NCBI GenBank assembly: GCA_002150815.3
Contig: NDFF03000370.1
Coordinates: 248,001 to 312,000, forward strand
Length of the DNA stretch: 64,000 nt
Origin: Grammothele lineata
Lineage: Eukaryota; Basidiomycota; Agaricomycetes; Polyporales; Polyporaceae
Reading direction: 5' to 3'
Shown in pieces: positions 55,459 to 64,000 of this stretch (positions are counted from its first letter, which is position 1; every line of letters starts with the position of its first letter). A model generated the notes under the pieces. The model saw only the letters and a list, made by a program, of their open reading frames with translations. It did not search any database and was not told the origin of the DNA. Position numbers and translations under genes: made by a program.

Positions 55459-57909
55459 ATGCCCCCCCCGTCCCAGTCTAATCCTCCCCCGGACCCGCAG
55501 ACGCAGCCGCCGCCTGCCGCAGCTCCTAGCGACGGCCCCCCCGCTCCTCTGACGGTGCCACCCTCCCCGTCAAAAGCGTCGCTCGGTGGCAGCCCAGGAT
55601 GCGGCCCGGACGACCAGGCGCCACCAGCCCCCGCCCCGCCGGAGGATCAACAGCGCGCCCAGGAGGACCCCCAACACCCGACGCAACCGGACGACTCGCA
55701 CCTAGTCGACGAAGATGTTGAGAGGGCTGTGGACCACGCGCTGGCCCAGGCGAAGCAGGACCGCGCCTCAGCCCCTCCCGCCTTCTCCAACTCCCCGCCC
55801 CGCCTGCCCTTCGTTGACGATGGCAAGGCCCCAGAGGGCACTATGTACCCCCCGCATGGTTTCGTCTACAACCACACGGAACCAGACGACGAGGAGCTGT
55901 ACAGCGTAAGCCACTACGAAATGCTCCCTTGACGCCCCGCTCACTTTGAATGCAGGAGTGGCTAGTCAACTCCTGCGACGATGGGGTGACTAACTACGAC
56001 GACTTCATCACGGATGGCCTGGACAGGAACGGAGACCCGATCCCGGGACGCCCTGCCAAGAGAGCTAGGACTGAGGAGAGCACCGACCGCCTTGAGCAAG
56101 AGTTCAGAAACAGGTCGCTATACGACACGCCCGTCCCCCCTCATATCTTCCGCTACAACCGTCCCCCAGGCACGCGCGCACACGCCCGCGAGAAAGCGCG
56201 TCGGCTCCCCCCGCGCTACATCCAACCGCCCATGACCCCAGTTCAGGAGGAGCCCTCCACTAGCACTCCTGTGAGCTCGCAACGTGATCTTTCTACCCCC
56301 TCTCGCTAACCAATAGGACTAGCGCTTTGCGCCCAGGATGTATGCCAGCGGATCGCCTTTCGACACCGCTGGCTCTCGCGAAGCAGAGCCGGGAGCGTAC
56401 GGAAAGTTGGCTGCGGCGCGCGCATCGCAAGTTGTCCCCTACGCCCCCTCGTCCTTCAGCGCCTACAAACCGACGACCCTCTACACGCGCGCCTCGCGCC
56501 CATACCCCGCACCTGAGGACTCAGACGACGAGAGACGCACCGACGCGTCAATGCAGGTCGACGGCGCGCACCTCCCTCCTATCAAGCCACGTCGACAGGA
56601 GAACCTCCCTGTCCCCCCGCTCACGGCGCTCGAGACCGAGTACAGGGCGGGTCCAGTAGGTGCCTGGAGGCCGGCCATGGTTCCCCCGAAGTCGAGGGGC
56701 ACTAAGCACCTGGACGGCCCCCCGCCCAGAGCCGTAGACGGCCCTGCTAGGCCCATTCTTCCTACAGTCCTCGCCGGGCCCCCACCCTCCAAGGAACTCC
56801 GCACCCACCGCCCACCACCCTCGCTCCCGACTCAGCCCTCTTGGCCCGGATCTCAGACCCCAGCGCCCCCACCGGCCCGCTGCACGCAGTGGTATAGCCC
56901 CCACAGCCGAACTGGCAGAGCCTGGACGCTACCGCCGGCGGACGGCTTCATCCTCCCGATCTTCGAGGACCCTGACGCCCCAATCTGGAAGCAAGACGCG
57001 GCCCACCTCGAGGCGATATGGAATGAGGATGCGTCGACGCAGGTCCTGGTCTGGATCTACGGCGCGGGCATGCCGGGAACGAAAGACGTCGGGAAGCAGG
57101 CATGCGCCATCACAGGAGCAATCGCTGACATCACTGGACTCAACGAGGAGACGTTGGTGGCAGCCCCCCCTCTGCTCGAGAGAGAGAAGGCCGATTTCCC
57201 CGAGTACGCGGACCCTGCGCTTGGTTCGCGGGTTCCGACGGCTTGGTGTATCTCGAACATCCCGGCGCATTGGGTAGACCTACTCACTGGTCAGGGAGTA
57301 TGGTCCTCCGAGGCCACCACGCTCATCATCCTACGGCGAGAACTGCGCATCCCAGAAACCCTCTTCACGGTCGACGGCATCTCCAACAGGTCAAAAGTCG
57401 AAGAAAATCTCCGTGCCGCCTTCAACAGCGCCAACTTTCGCAGTTTCACTGTTCCCCTCATCTTGAGCAGTCAGAAGTGGCATGGCGTCCCCCTCGAGAC
57501 CGCCCTCGATAGAATAGTGCAATCCGTTCGGGCGAAACTGGTGTACATCTCGCCTGATCACGTAGTGGCCGACGTCTCATCCATCTCGCCCACCGATGAC
57601 CCCGACGAGTGGCGTCTATGGCGTCACAACGTTCGACGGATGGACCTGCGGACACGGGACAACCCGTACCTAGCACCGAAGGCGACGGTTCTTTGTGGGG
57701 GCTGCCGAGGGGCTTTCCACACAACACGGCAATGCACCCTCCCGACTGTCGAGGGCTGGAACGGCCCAACGCACCCCCCGGGACAGGACGATCAAGATGA
57801 CGGACGCCCCCCGCGTGGAGCCCCCTCGGCGACTAAGAGGGGGAGACCCCCAAGGCACACTGGAGGGCAGGAGAGGTGCAGCCGTGCTTCGACACCGCGC
57901 CAGGACTAG
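55459..57909 (+). CDS. LINE ORF1 (gag-like, CCHC knuckle), interrupted by two introns
   Basis: Exons 55459-55905, 55956-56270 and 56323-57909 join in frame to 782 aa. The first intron (50 bases, GTAAGC...TGCAG) contains an in-frame TGA. The second (52 bases, GTGAGC...CTAG) has a canonical GCTAAC branch site 12 bases before its end. Without splicing only a 157-codon stub is made. The N-terminus is Pro/Gln-rich, the second exon basic. The C-terminal third contains CGGCRGAFHTTRQC, a C-x2-C-x4-H-x4-C zinc knuckle (codons near 57693-57735). Role: binding element RNA in the retrotransposition particle. The nested TIR element lies 16 bases before the ATG and may block expression of this copy. Confidence 0.8.
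55906..55955 (+). other. spliceosomal intron 1 in LINE ORF1
   Basis: GTAAGC donor and TGCAG acceptor, phase 0, 50 bases. It holds an in-frame stop, so removal is required for the ORF to continue (AGC|GAG). Confidence 0.75.
56271..56322 (+). other. spliceosomal intron 2 in LINE ORF1
   Basis: GTGAGC donor, CTAAC branch sequence at 56306-56310, acceptor CTAG ending at 56322, phase 0. The nearer AATAG acceptor (56315) would leave an in-frame TAG, so the later one is chosen. Confidence 0.65.
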
Positions 57910-58475
57910 AACCGAGTAGACACCCCTCCCCGGCTCAGATAGCTGGGTTTTGTAACTACCTACTACTGGCCTGCTAATTCATCATCACCCCCGCTCGTAA
58001 ACATCGTCTGAGGCTGTATCTGGTATGCATAGCCTGGACTATATCCGAGCTAACCCCCCTGGTGCTCCCTCCCACATCGCCGGCCAGTACCACGGCCATG
58101 TGATGGCGCCACCAGCCCGCCGATCAAGGATAAGGCCCAAATCTACTGGTTGCACGCAACGCAGGAAAGCCTTTTTCCTTTTCCACCCGTGTGCTTGCAC
58201 ACAAAACCGGCGGCCTATTTAGGCCTCGACCAGCCGGACCGAGAGGTTCAAGCAACCGCGGTGCCTACTGGGGCCCGCGCGCGCAGGTCGCCCTGGCGGA
58301 GGGGATATTCCGCTATGCCTCCGTGAATGGTTGTACACAGAGGCGAGATACCGCAACCGCTACTACATCACATAGCGCCGCGCGGGCGAGAAACGCACCT
58401 ACGGATGTGCACCTTGGCCATGGACAGCAGCGCACTGACCACACAGGAGGTAGTCACCCCCTGGCTGCCGGGGCG
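57910..58475 (+). other. inter-ORF spacer of the LINE
   Basis: Lies between the ORF1 stop and the first ATG of ORF2. The ORF2 frame is open from 58191, so ORF2 may begin earlier by reinitiation or non-AUG start. Confidence 0.45.
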
Positions 58476-61400
58476 ATGGCCGATGATAGTGTGGACAGTC
58501 TCGGAGGCAGCCGCACCCCTGGCACTGACCGGAACGGCCCTGACCCCGCAGCTCAAAATGAGTTAGGCGACGGGGCCCCACCGGTCCAGACGACACCTGG
58601 CAGCAGCAGCCACCACCCGAAAACTCGAAAGAAAACCAGAGCGAGACTCAAACTGGCATCCCTGAATATGCGCGGCTTTGGCGCCGCCACACAGCCCGCT
58701 TCAGCACCCGTGTCAGATAAATGGATGAGAATTAATCAGCTCTTACGAACGACACGAATCGCAGTCCTTGCCCTGCAAGAGACTCACCTGACAGACGACC
58801 GAAAACTAACACTGAACGAACTCTTTAAAGGCGCCACGAAAGTGTACTGCTCTGCAGACCCGCAAAATGCGACCGGCGCAAGAGGAGTCGCTTTCGCCCT
58901 CAACGAACGGCTCCTGAAAGCAGATGACGCCACCTTTGAAATACTAATTCCGGGGAGAGCCGCGACGCTCACGATCCCCTGGGGCGCAGGTGGGATATCA
59001 CTCACAATACTAAACGTCTATGCTCCGAATGACATGACGGACAATGCAGCTTTTTGGACCTCGCTCGGGGACAAGCTGCTGAGCCTCCCTGCCGCACGCC
59101 GCCCTGATGTGATGCTTGGCGACATGAACTTAGTCGAAGACGCTTTGGACCGCCTACCAATGCACGGCGACGATGGGGCAGCGGTCCGCGCACTTAGGCA
59201 GCTGTGCACCAGAGCCCATCTAGTCGACGGATGGAGGCTAGAGCACCCAACCGAGAAAGCGTATACGTACTTGCAAAGTGCCACGGGGAGCCAATCAAGA
59301 ATCGACAGAATATACCTCCGACGCTCCATAGCAAATCGCGCGACGGATTGGTCGCTGACAGACGGCCCGGGCTTCCCCACGGACCACCGGCTAGTCTCTG
59401 TGGCCCTAGCGAAGTATAACACCCCTCATGTTGGCAAGGGACGCTGGTCAATGCCCAGAGCCCTCCTCTCGGACCCAGTTTTCCTGAACCAGGTCAGGGA
59501 GGCCGGGCTGAGAACACAACGGGTCCTTGAGGGCGCTGGCGCCCCAGCTCCAGGCCAGAACAAAGTGCAGCAGGCCTACTCACGCTTCAAGGAGGAGCTG
59601 AAAACTATCGCGAGAACCCGTGCTAAAGAGAGCCTCCCAAAGATGGAGAGGCGTCTGCAACGCTTGAAGGACGCCCTGCAAGAGCTGCTAAACAGGCCAG
59701 CTACCCCGGAGTGGACAGAGGATAAGCGGGTGCTTGAGGCGGGTGTGCTCCAAAGTCGAATAGCAGCCCTAGAGCTGCGACGTTTCGGTGAAATACGCAC
59801 TGCTGTAGCTGCTAAACATTGGGCTGAAAGTGAGACAATGACCCGATACTGGACGAGATCTGCAGCCCCCCCAAAACCAGACGAAATAATCTATGAGCTG
59901 AGGAACAATGAGGAGGATGAAGAGGCGCCACGCACATATACACGCAGCTCTAAACAAATGGCAGAAAGGGCACGCAGCTTCTACGAAGCGCTGCAGATGG
60001 ACGGCCTGCATGAACAAGATGCAGCGGCCTGGGAGAGAGCGGCAGCCCTCTCCACGTCCTTTCTCACCTCCCGGGTGTCACGGGCCACCAAAGCGAAGCT
60101 GGCCAACTTCATATCGAAGGAAGAGGTGGAGGTGGCAATTGCAGAGGCTCCATCAGGGAAGGCCCCTGGCTTGGATGGCCTACCAGCGGAGCTCTGGAAG
60201 GAATGCATAAAGAGGCACAAAAAAGACACAGCGAAAGACATCCCAGGATTCGACCTCGCACGGCTGTTGACCTCGCTCTTTAATGAAATAGAGAGAGACG
60301 GCCTGATGGATGGCTCATCCTTTGCGGAGGGGTGGGTCTGCCCCATCTTTAAAAAGAAAGACCGACGAGAGATAGGAAATTATAGACCCATCACGCTCCT
60401 CAACTCAGACTACAAAATACTTACCAGGGTCCTCACTTCCAGGCTGACAGCAGCCGCTGACGAAGTCGTCCACCCTGACCAGGCAGGGTTCATCCCAGGC
60501 CGACAAATCCTTGACAACATAAAGCTCTCGAAATTCATGATCGACCTTGCAGAAGCGGAGGAAATGGACGGGCTGATTGTCGCCCTCGACCAAGAGAAGG
60601 CGTATGATAGAATCAGACATGATTACCTATGGCGAGTGCTCCGGGAAGCAGGAGTCCCTGAGCACTTCATACGGACTGTGGAGACCCTATACCAACATGC
60701 GGAGAGCTCAGTCATTATCAACGGGGTTCGCAGTGCGAGTTATCGCATCACGCGTGGAGTCCGCCAAGGCGATCCCCTCTCCTGCCTGCTGTTTAACATC
60801 GCTATTGAGCCACTGGCATGCGCCCTACGTGCATCTAACCTGACAGGGATGCATGTACCAGGTTTCGAGGACCGCCTCATTGCAACGCTTTTCGCCGACG
60901 ACACCACAGTCTTTCTACACGCCTCGGACTCCTACAGCGACCTTCAGCAAGTCCTCCTCACATGGTGCGGAGCCTCCGGAGCAAAGTTTAACCTAGAAAA
61001 AACCGAGATAATCCCAATCGGCACACCCGCCTATCGAGCGCAAGTGTGCGCACAACGCATCACTAGGCAGGGCGCCGAGCCACTACCCGCAGACGTGCGC
61101 ATTGCCAGAGACGGCGAAGCGGTGCGCTCTCTCGGTGCATGGATAGGTAACAAAGTAAATGATGCACAACCATGGGGCCCCATAATCGAAACAGTTAAAA
61201 AGAGACTAGAGCAGTGGGAAAGGCGCCACCCAACGCTAAACGGAAGGAGACTAATAGTGAATATGGAGGTAGCGGGACGGACTCAATTCCTGACCAAAGT
61301 CCAAACTATGCCTAAAGGAGTGGAAGATGAGCTGAAAGTAATGATCACAGATTTCACGTGGGCCGGGAAAACGCACCCACGGATCGGGCGGGAAACCTTG

Positions 61401-63518
61401 ATAGCCCCCGTGGAGGCGGGAGGACTGCGGCTCCTAGACATCGAAGCTCGAAATGAAGCCATTGACCTAATGCTGCTGAAAAGATATCTGGACCTGACGC
61501 CCGCACGACCCAGGTGGGCTTATATTGCAGACGTCCTTCTAGCCCGAGCTGTGACCGCAGAGTCTCGCCGGGTCCCCCCGGAAGCGCGCCTCAATGTGTT
61601 CCTGCAGACGTGGGAAGTGTCCACGAGGATGAATGCTGGCCTCCCGACAGACCTGAGAAGACTGGTCAAGTCAGCAAAGAAATTCGACGTGAGAATCCTG
61701 ACCAACAACCCCTCCGCAGACCTGAAGGCGAAGATGCCCGCCTGGTACCACATCGGCACGGGCGAGGCAGGACGCCTGGCGCTGAACGCGCCATCCTACA
61801 TGTGCCTGAGGACCAAACATGGCGTATCCACCATCGGGGCCTGCCATGAAGTGGCCTCCCGAGGGGGCGCGCATCTGCTGGCAGCAAACTGCCAATGTAG
61901 GCCATGTTGTCATGATAGAACGGTAAACGGGTGTGAGAACCCGCCAAGATGCGTGCAGGCGGCGAAACGTGTCCTGACCGCACTGCAGCCAAAATGGAAC
62001 CTAGACGAAACACTCAGTGATGACCTCACCCTCACGAAGTCAAGGAAGAGGAAGAACACTGTAGCCAGGACGGACCACACTCGCATCACCTTCGACCCCT
62101 CCATAACCGACGGCCCAAGCCCTGGCGACGCCTTCCGGGTCTTCACCTCCCTCACGAAAGGCGACTCGACAGCCCTCCCCGCGAGGCGCCCCCGTTTAGG
62201 CTTCCAGCTGCCCCAAGAGGCGGTCGAGGTTTACACGGACGGCTCATGCCTCAACCAAGGCACCACCAGGGCCGCCGCTGGGTCGGGGATTTATTTTGGA
62301 GCCGACGACGAGCGTAACCAGTCCCTCCGGACGCCGGGGGCGCCACAGTCGAACCAGAGGGCGGAAATGTACGCAGTTGCTGCAGCGGCAGCGGCGACCC
62401 CGCCCTTCGCACCTATGCATGTCGTGTCAGACTCGAGATATGTGATCGATGGACTCACCCAGCATCTCGTAAAATGGGAAGACCGGGGCTGGATCGGGAT
62501 TGCGAATGCGGATCTCCTGCAGGATGTCGCGGCAAGACTGCGCGAACGCTCAGCTCCAACAACATTCCGATGGGTGAAGGGGCACTCCGGGGTTCACGGA
62601 AACGAACGGGCCGATGAACTAGCCGCGGCAGGAGCGGCCAAAGCGCTGCCCGACGTCGATCCCCTACGGCCAGCCAACCATGCTTTCTTGCGAAAGGGAG
62701 CGAAGCTCTCTGCCCTTACGCAATCGACCGCGTACAAAGGGATCCTTTTGATGAAACTGCGCAACAAGACACGACGTTCTACGGAACAGAATATCAGCAT
62801 GATCCAGGCAGCTCTGGAGGAGGAAGCTGGGGGAGCACCGACAGCAGACAAGGTCTGGAAACGTCTCCGCCATGCCGATGTCGGCAAGAGGATACGAGAC
62901 TTCCTATGGAAAGCGATACACAACGGACACAAAATTGGAACGTACTGGCTGAACATCCCAGGCTACGAACATAGGGCGACGTGTGCCTTCTGCCAACAGG
63001 ACATCGAAAGCCTCACGCATGCCCTCGTTGAATGCCAAGACTCGCCGGCCCCGATCGCGTGGAACCTATGCCGCCAAATGCTCCGCAAAAGAAATTTCGA
63101 GCTCCCCCCGCTCTCCGCCGGCCTCACTCTGGGCGTCCACCTACTAGATGCCAGTAGGCCGGGCGAGCACGCCCCCGCCGGCCTCCAACGCCTCCTTCGG
63201 ATCGCACTCACCGAGACTCTGCACCTAGTATGGAGACTCAGGTGTACCTGGGTCGTCGGAGAGGGAGGTGACCCCGAAACAAAGCCGTCCCGCCCCTTGG
63301 TGGTGAATGCATGGCACAATGCCATAAATAAGAGATTGCATTTGGACCAGCAGCTGGCGAGGAGAAAGCGGGGCAGGACCTCGCCAGGCGAAAGGCTGAT
63401 TAGAGACACATGGACCGGGCTAATTGACAATGAGGAAGCCCTGGGTGACGCTTGGGTCTGGTCGAAGGGGGTTTTAGTGGGTAGACTCGTGCCGGACGTT
63501 GACGACGCGGGCGGCTGA
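58476..63518 (+). CDS. LINE ORF2: AP endonuclease, reverse transcriptase, RNase H
   Basis: From ATG 58476 the protein is 1680 aa, with no stop. The endonuclease holds LASLNMRGF, LALQETHL, GDMNLVEDALD, SRIDRIYLRR and TDHRLVSVAL. The reverse transcriptase holds NYRPITLLNSDYKILTRVL, PDQAGFIPGRQ, ALDQEKAYDRI, RGVRQGDPLSCLLFN and the catalytic FADDT. A Cys-rich block (NCQCRPCCHDRTVNGCENPP) lies between it and the RNase H domain. RNase H has VYTDGSC, RAEMYAV, SDSRYVIDGL and KGHSGVHGNERADEL, so all acidic residues are present. A C-terminal zf-RVT-like C-x2-C...H-x4-C follows (CAFCQQDIESLTHALVEC). All catalytic motifs look intact, which suggests a young, possibly active copy. Confidence 0.95.
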   Translation: MADDSVDSLGGSRTPGTDRNGPDPAAQNELGDGAPPVQTTPGSSSHHPKTRKKTRARLKLASLNMRGFGAATQPASAPVSDKWMRINQLLRTTRIAVLALQETHLTDDRKLTLNELFKGATKVYCSADPQNATGARGVAFALNERLLKADDATFEILIPGRAATLTIPWGAGGISLTILNVYAPNDMTDNAAFWTSLGDKLLSLPAARRPDVMLGDMNLVEDALDRLPMHGDDGAAVRALRQLCTRAHLVDGWRLEHPTEKAYTYLQSATGSQSRIDRIYLRRSIANRATDWSLTDGPGFPTDHRLVSVALAKYNTPHVGKGRWSMPRALLSDPVFLNQVREAGLRTQRVLEGAGAPAPGQNKVQQAYSRFKEELKTIARTRAKESLPKMERRLQRLKDALQELLNRPATPEWTEDKRVLEAGVLQSRIAALELRRFGEIRTAVAAKHWAESETMTRYWTRSAAPPKPDEIIYELRNNEEDEEAPRTYTRSSKQMAERARSFYEALQMDGLHEQDAAAWERAAALSTSFLTSRVSRATKAKLANFISKEEVEVAIAEAPSGKAPGLDGLPAELWKECIKRHKKDTAKDIPGFDLARLLTSLFNEIERDGLMDGSSFAEGWVCPIFKKKDRREIGNYRPITLLNSDYKILTRVLTSRLTAAADEVVHPDQAGFIPGRQILDNIKLSKFMIDLAEAEEMDGLIVALDQEKAYDRIRHDYLWRVLREAGVPEHFIRTVETLYQHAESSVIINGVRSASYRITRGVRQGDPLSCLLFNIAIEPLACALRASNLTGMHVPGFEDRLIATLFADDTTVFLHASDSYSDLQQVLLTWCGASGAKFNLEKTEIIPIGTPAYRAQVCAQRITRQGAEPLPADVRIARDGEAVRSLGAWIGNKVNDAQPWGPIIETVKKRLEQWERRHPTLNGRRLIVNMEVAGRTQFLTKVQTMPKGVEDELKVMITDFTWAGKTHPRIGRETLIAPVEAGGLRLLDIEARNEAIDLMLLKRYLDLTPARPRWAYIADVLLARAVTAESRRVPPEARLNVFLQTWEVSTRMNAGLPTDLRRLVKSAKKFDVRILTNNPSADLKAKMPAWYHIGTGEAGRLALNAPSYMCLRTKHGVSTIGACHEVASRGGAHLLAANCQCRPCCHDRTVNGCENPPRCVQAAKRVLTALQPKWNLDETLSDDLTLTKSRKRKNTVARTDHTRITFDPSITDGPSPGDAFRVFTSLTKGDSTALPARRPRLGFQLPQEAVEVYTDGSCLNQGTTRAAAGSGIYFGADDERNQSLRTPGAPQSNQRAEMYAVAAAAAATPPFAPMHVVSDSRYVIDGLTQHLVKWEDRGWIGIANADLLQDVAARLRERSAPTTFRWVKGHSGVHGNERADELAAAGAAKALPDVDPLRPANHAFLRKGAKLSALTQSTAYKGILLMKLRNKTRRSTEQNISMIQAALEEEAGGAPTADKVWKRLRHADVGKRIRDFLWKAIHNGHKIGTYWLNIPGYEHRATCAFCQQDIESLTHALVECQDSPAPIAWNLCRQMLRKRNFELPPLSAGLTLGVHLLDASRPGEHAPAGLQRLLRIALTETLHLVWRLRCTWVVGEGGDPETKPSRPLVVNAWHNAINKRLHLDQQLARRKRGRTSPGERLIRDTWTGLIDNEEALGDAWVWSKGVLVGRLVPDVDDAGG

Positions 63519-63677
63519 CCCCGCCCGCAAACCGGCACGAGGAGTCCCACACTACAGGCGACAAGCCTGTGTGCGTAACGCATTTCCTCCTGCGGGTGCC
63601 GGGGTGTCTCTCTCCCCATAAACCACTGCAATACAGCCGGGGGCCGGTCGTGAGGCCCTCCCCCGATCTGGCACCGC
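63519..63677 (+). other. 3' untranslated region of the LINE
   Basis: A 159-base GC-rich segment between the ORF2 stop and the poly(A) tract. Confidence 0.6.
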
Positions 63678-63701
63678 AAAAAAAAAAAAAAAAAAAAAAA
63701 A
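63678..63701 (+). repeat. poly(A) tail of the LINE
   Basis: 24 uninterrupted A residues directly before the right target-site duplication. Confidence 0.95.
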
Positions 63702-63715
63702 CATCTCTGGGAAGA
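63700..63715. repeat. right target-site duplication of the LINE
   Basis: AACATCTCTGGGAAGA, identical to 50714-50729; its first bases merge with the poly(A). Confidence 0.92.
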
Positions 63716-63911
63716 CCGAACGTCGTGGCATGCGGTCTGCGAGAGCGCCGCCCCAACTCAACCGAAACCGCTCTGACGGTGCGCTCCCGCTCGCCTGGCG
63801 CGCTGCCAGCTGCCACTCCCCCGGCTGCGCGCACGCGAGGAGAAGGCTCACTCTCACGACGCCCCCGGGTCATGCGCAAGTAGCCCCAGAACCGGTCCCG
63901 AACGAAGCTCA

Positions 63912-64000
63912 CCTCGGGTAAAAGAGTGACAGGAGCCGCTCGAAGTCGGCGGCGCGCACGCCTTCTAGGATGACTGGTAGCTCGTCTGACTGGCCCTCCA
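63912..64000 (-). CDS. BTB-domain protein, upstream exon (partial at window edge)
   Basis: The minus strand reads EGQSDELPVILEGVRAADFE, then RLLSLFYPR, the second half of a BTB/POZ domain, ending AG|GTGAGC at 63911. The phase and sequence match the exon at 50492-50123, giving ...LFYPR/DAVRGDLSTLEDW across the junction, as in Agaricomycete BTB proteins. The start of the gene lies beyond the right edge. Before the LINE arrived the intron would have been about 430 bases, long for this genome, so one more small exon could hide in it. Confidence 0.8.

Larger units (their letters stand above)
50730..63699 (+). mobile_element. full-length LINE (Tad-like, EN-RT-RNase H) with nested TIR element
   Basis: Bounded by the 16-base duplication (50714-50729 and 63700-63715) and ending in A24 (63678-63701). 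It contains a 5' region with an extra ORF (51486-52352), ORF1 (55459-57909, two introns), ORF2 (58476-63518) and a short 3' part. Total length is about 12.97 kb, of which 2180 bases belong to a younger nested element (53263-55442). The LINE itself is about 10.8 kb, long for the class. Both main ORFs are open and the tail is uniform, so the insertion is fairly recent. Domain order fits fungal Tad-type LINEs; clade assignment would need a reverse-transcriptase tree. It lies antisense in an intron of the BTB gene. Confidence 0.9.

Noticed and set aside
50730..63699. LTR retrotransposon
   Set aside because: No long terminal repeats and no integrase or protease; AP endonuclease and a poly(A) tail show a LINE.
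1..64000. CRISPR arrays or bacterial operon features
   Set aside because: The sequence is eukaryotic with introns throughout; no regularly spaced repeats seen.

Overview
The window looks like nuclear DNA of a basidiomycete fungus, most likely an Agaricomycete. Genes are GC-rich and cut by many short introns (about 45-75 bases) with GTRNGT donors and CTRAC-like branch sites. The gene set fits too: a DNMT1-type methyltransferase, tandem secreted beta-propellers, F-box and BTB proteins, a mucin-like membrane protein and a LINE with an RNase H domain. I rebuilt exon structures by hand from splice signals, frame continuity and family motifs. There was no transcript evidence and no database search.

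Layout. 1-1269 (-): 5' part of a Ser/Pro-rich membrane protein that runs off the left edge. 2793-5679 (+): EXO5, an iron-sulfur exonuclease with an unusual insert. 6874-7469 (+): small secreted double-psi beta-barrel protein. 8905-13626 (+): DNMT1-like cytosine methyltransferase, whose central 2.5 kb is almost free of CpG. 13916-15582 (-): ING-type PHD-finger protein. 15952-17232 (+): C2HC zinc-finger protein with a SAM-like tail. 17391-18405 (-): 2H phosphoesterase. 18959-20602 and 22622-24313 (-): tandem secreted beta-propeller proteins. 26302-26382 (-): tRNA-Ser(AGA). 27250-27513 (-): small polyQ ORF. 28736-31175 (-): TBC Rab-GAP. 32010-33147 (-): VPS62-like protein. 34365-35786 and 35938-37676 (-): tandem paralogues with an unnamed N-terminal domain and two SAM-like repeats related to the tail of the 15952 gene. 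37930-39949 (+): mucin-like single-pass membrane protein. 40359-42828 (-): secreted type-B carboxylesterase. 43718-44556 (+): F-box protein. 44690-45966 (-): CutC. 47848-49855 (+): OLE1-type delta-9 desaturase with a C-terminal cytochrome b5 domain and two candidate micro-exons.

The right fifth of the window is one insertion. A LINE of about 13 kb (50730-63699, +) ends in poly(A) and is flanked by an identical 16-base target-site duplication. It sits antisense in an intron of a BTB-domain gene whose exons lie at 63912-64000 and 50123-50492. The LINE carries an upstream 288-aa ORF, an ORF1 with two spliceosomal introns and a CCHC knuckle, and an intact 1680-aa ORF2 (endonuclease, reverse transcriptase, RNase H). 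A second element of 2180 bp with 35-bp inverted termini is nested just upstream of ORF1.

The most notable observations are the CpG void inside the DNA methyltransferase gene, the introns inside LINE ORF1, and a predicted 3-nt exon that supplies a catalytic histidine of the desaturase. The SAM-like repeat family shared by three local genes and the nested transposon architecture also stand out. No fungal gene cluster for a single pathway is evident; most genes are unrelated housekeeping or secreted functions.
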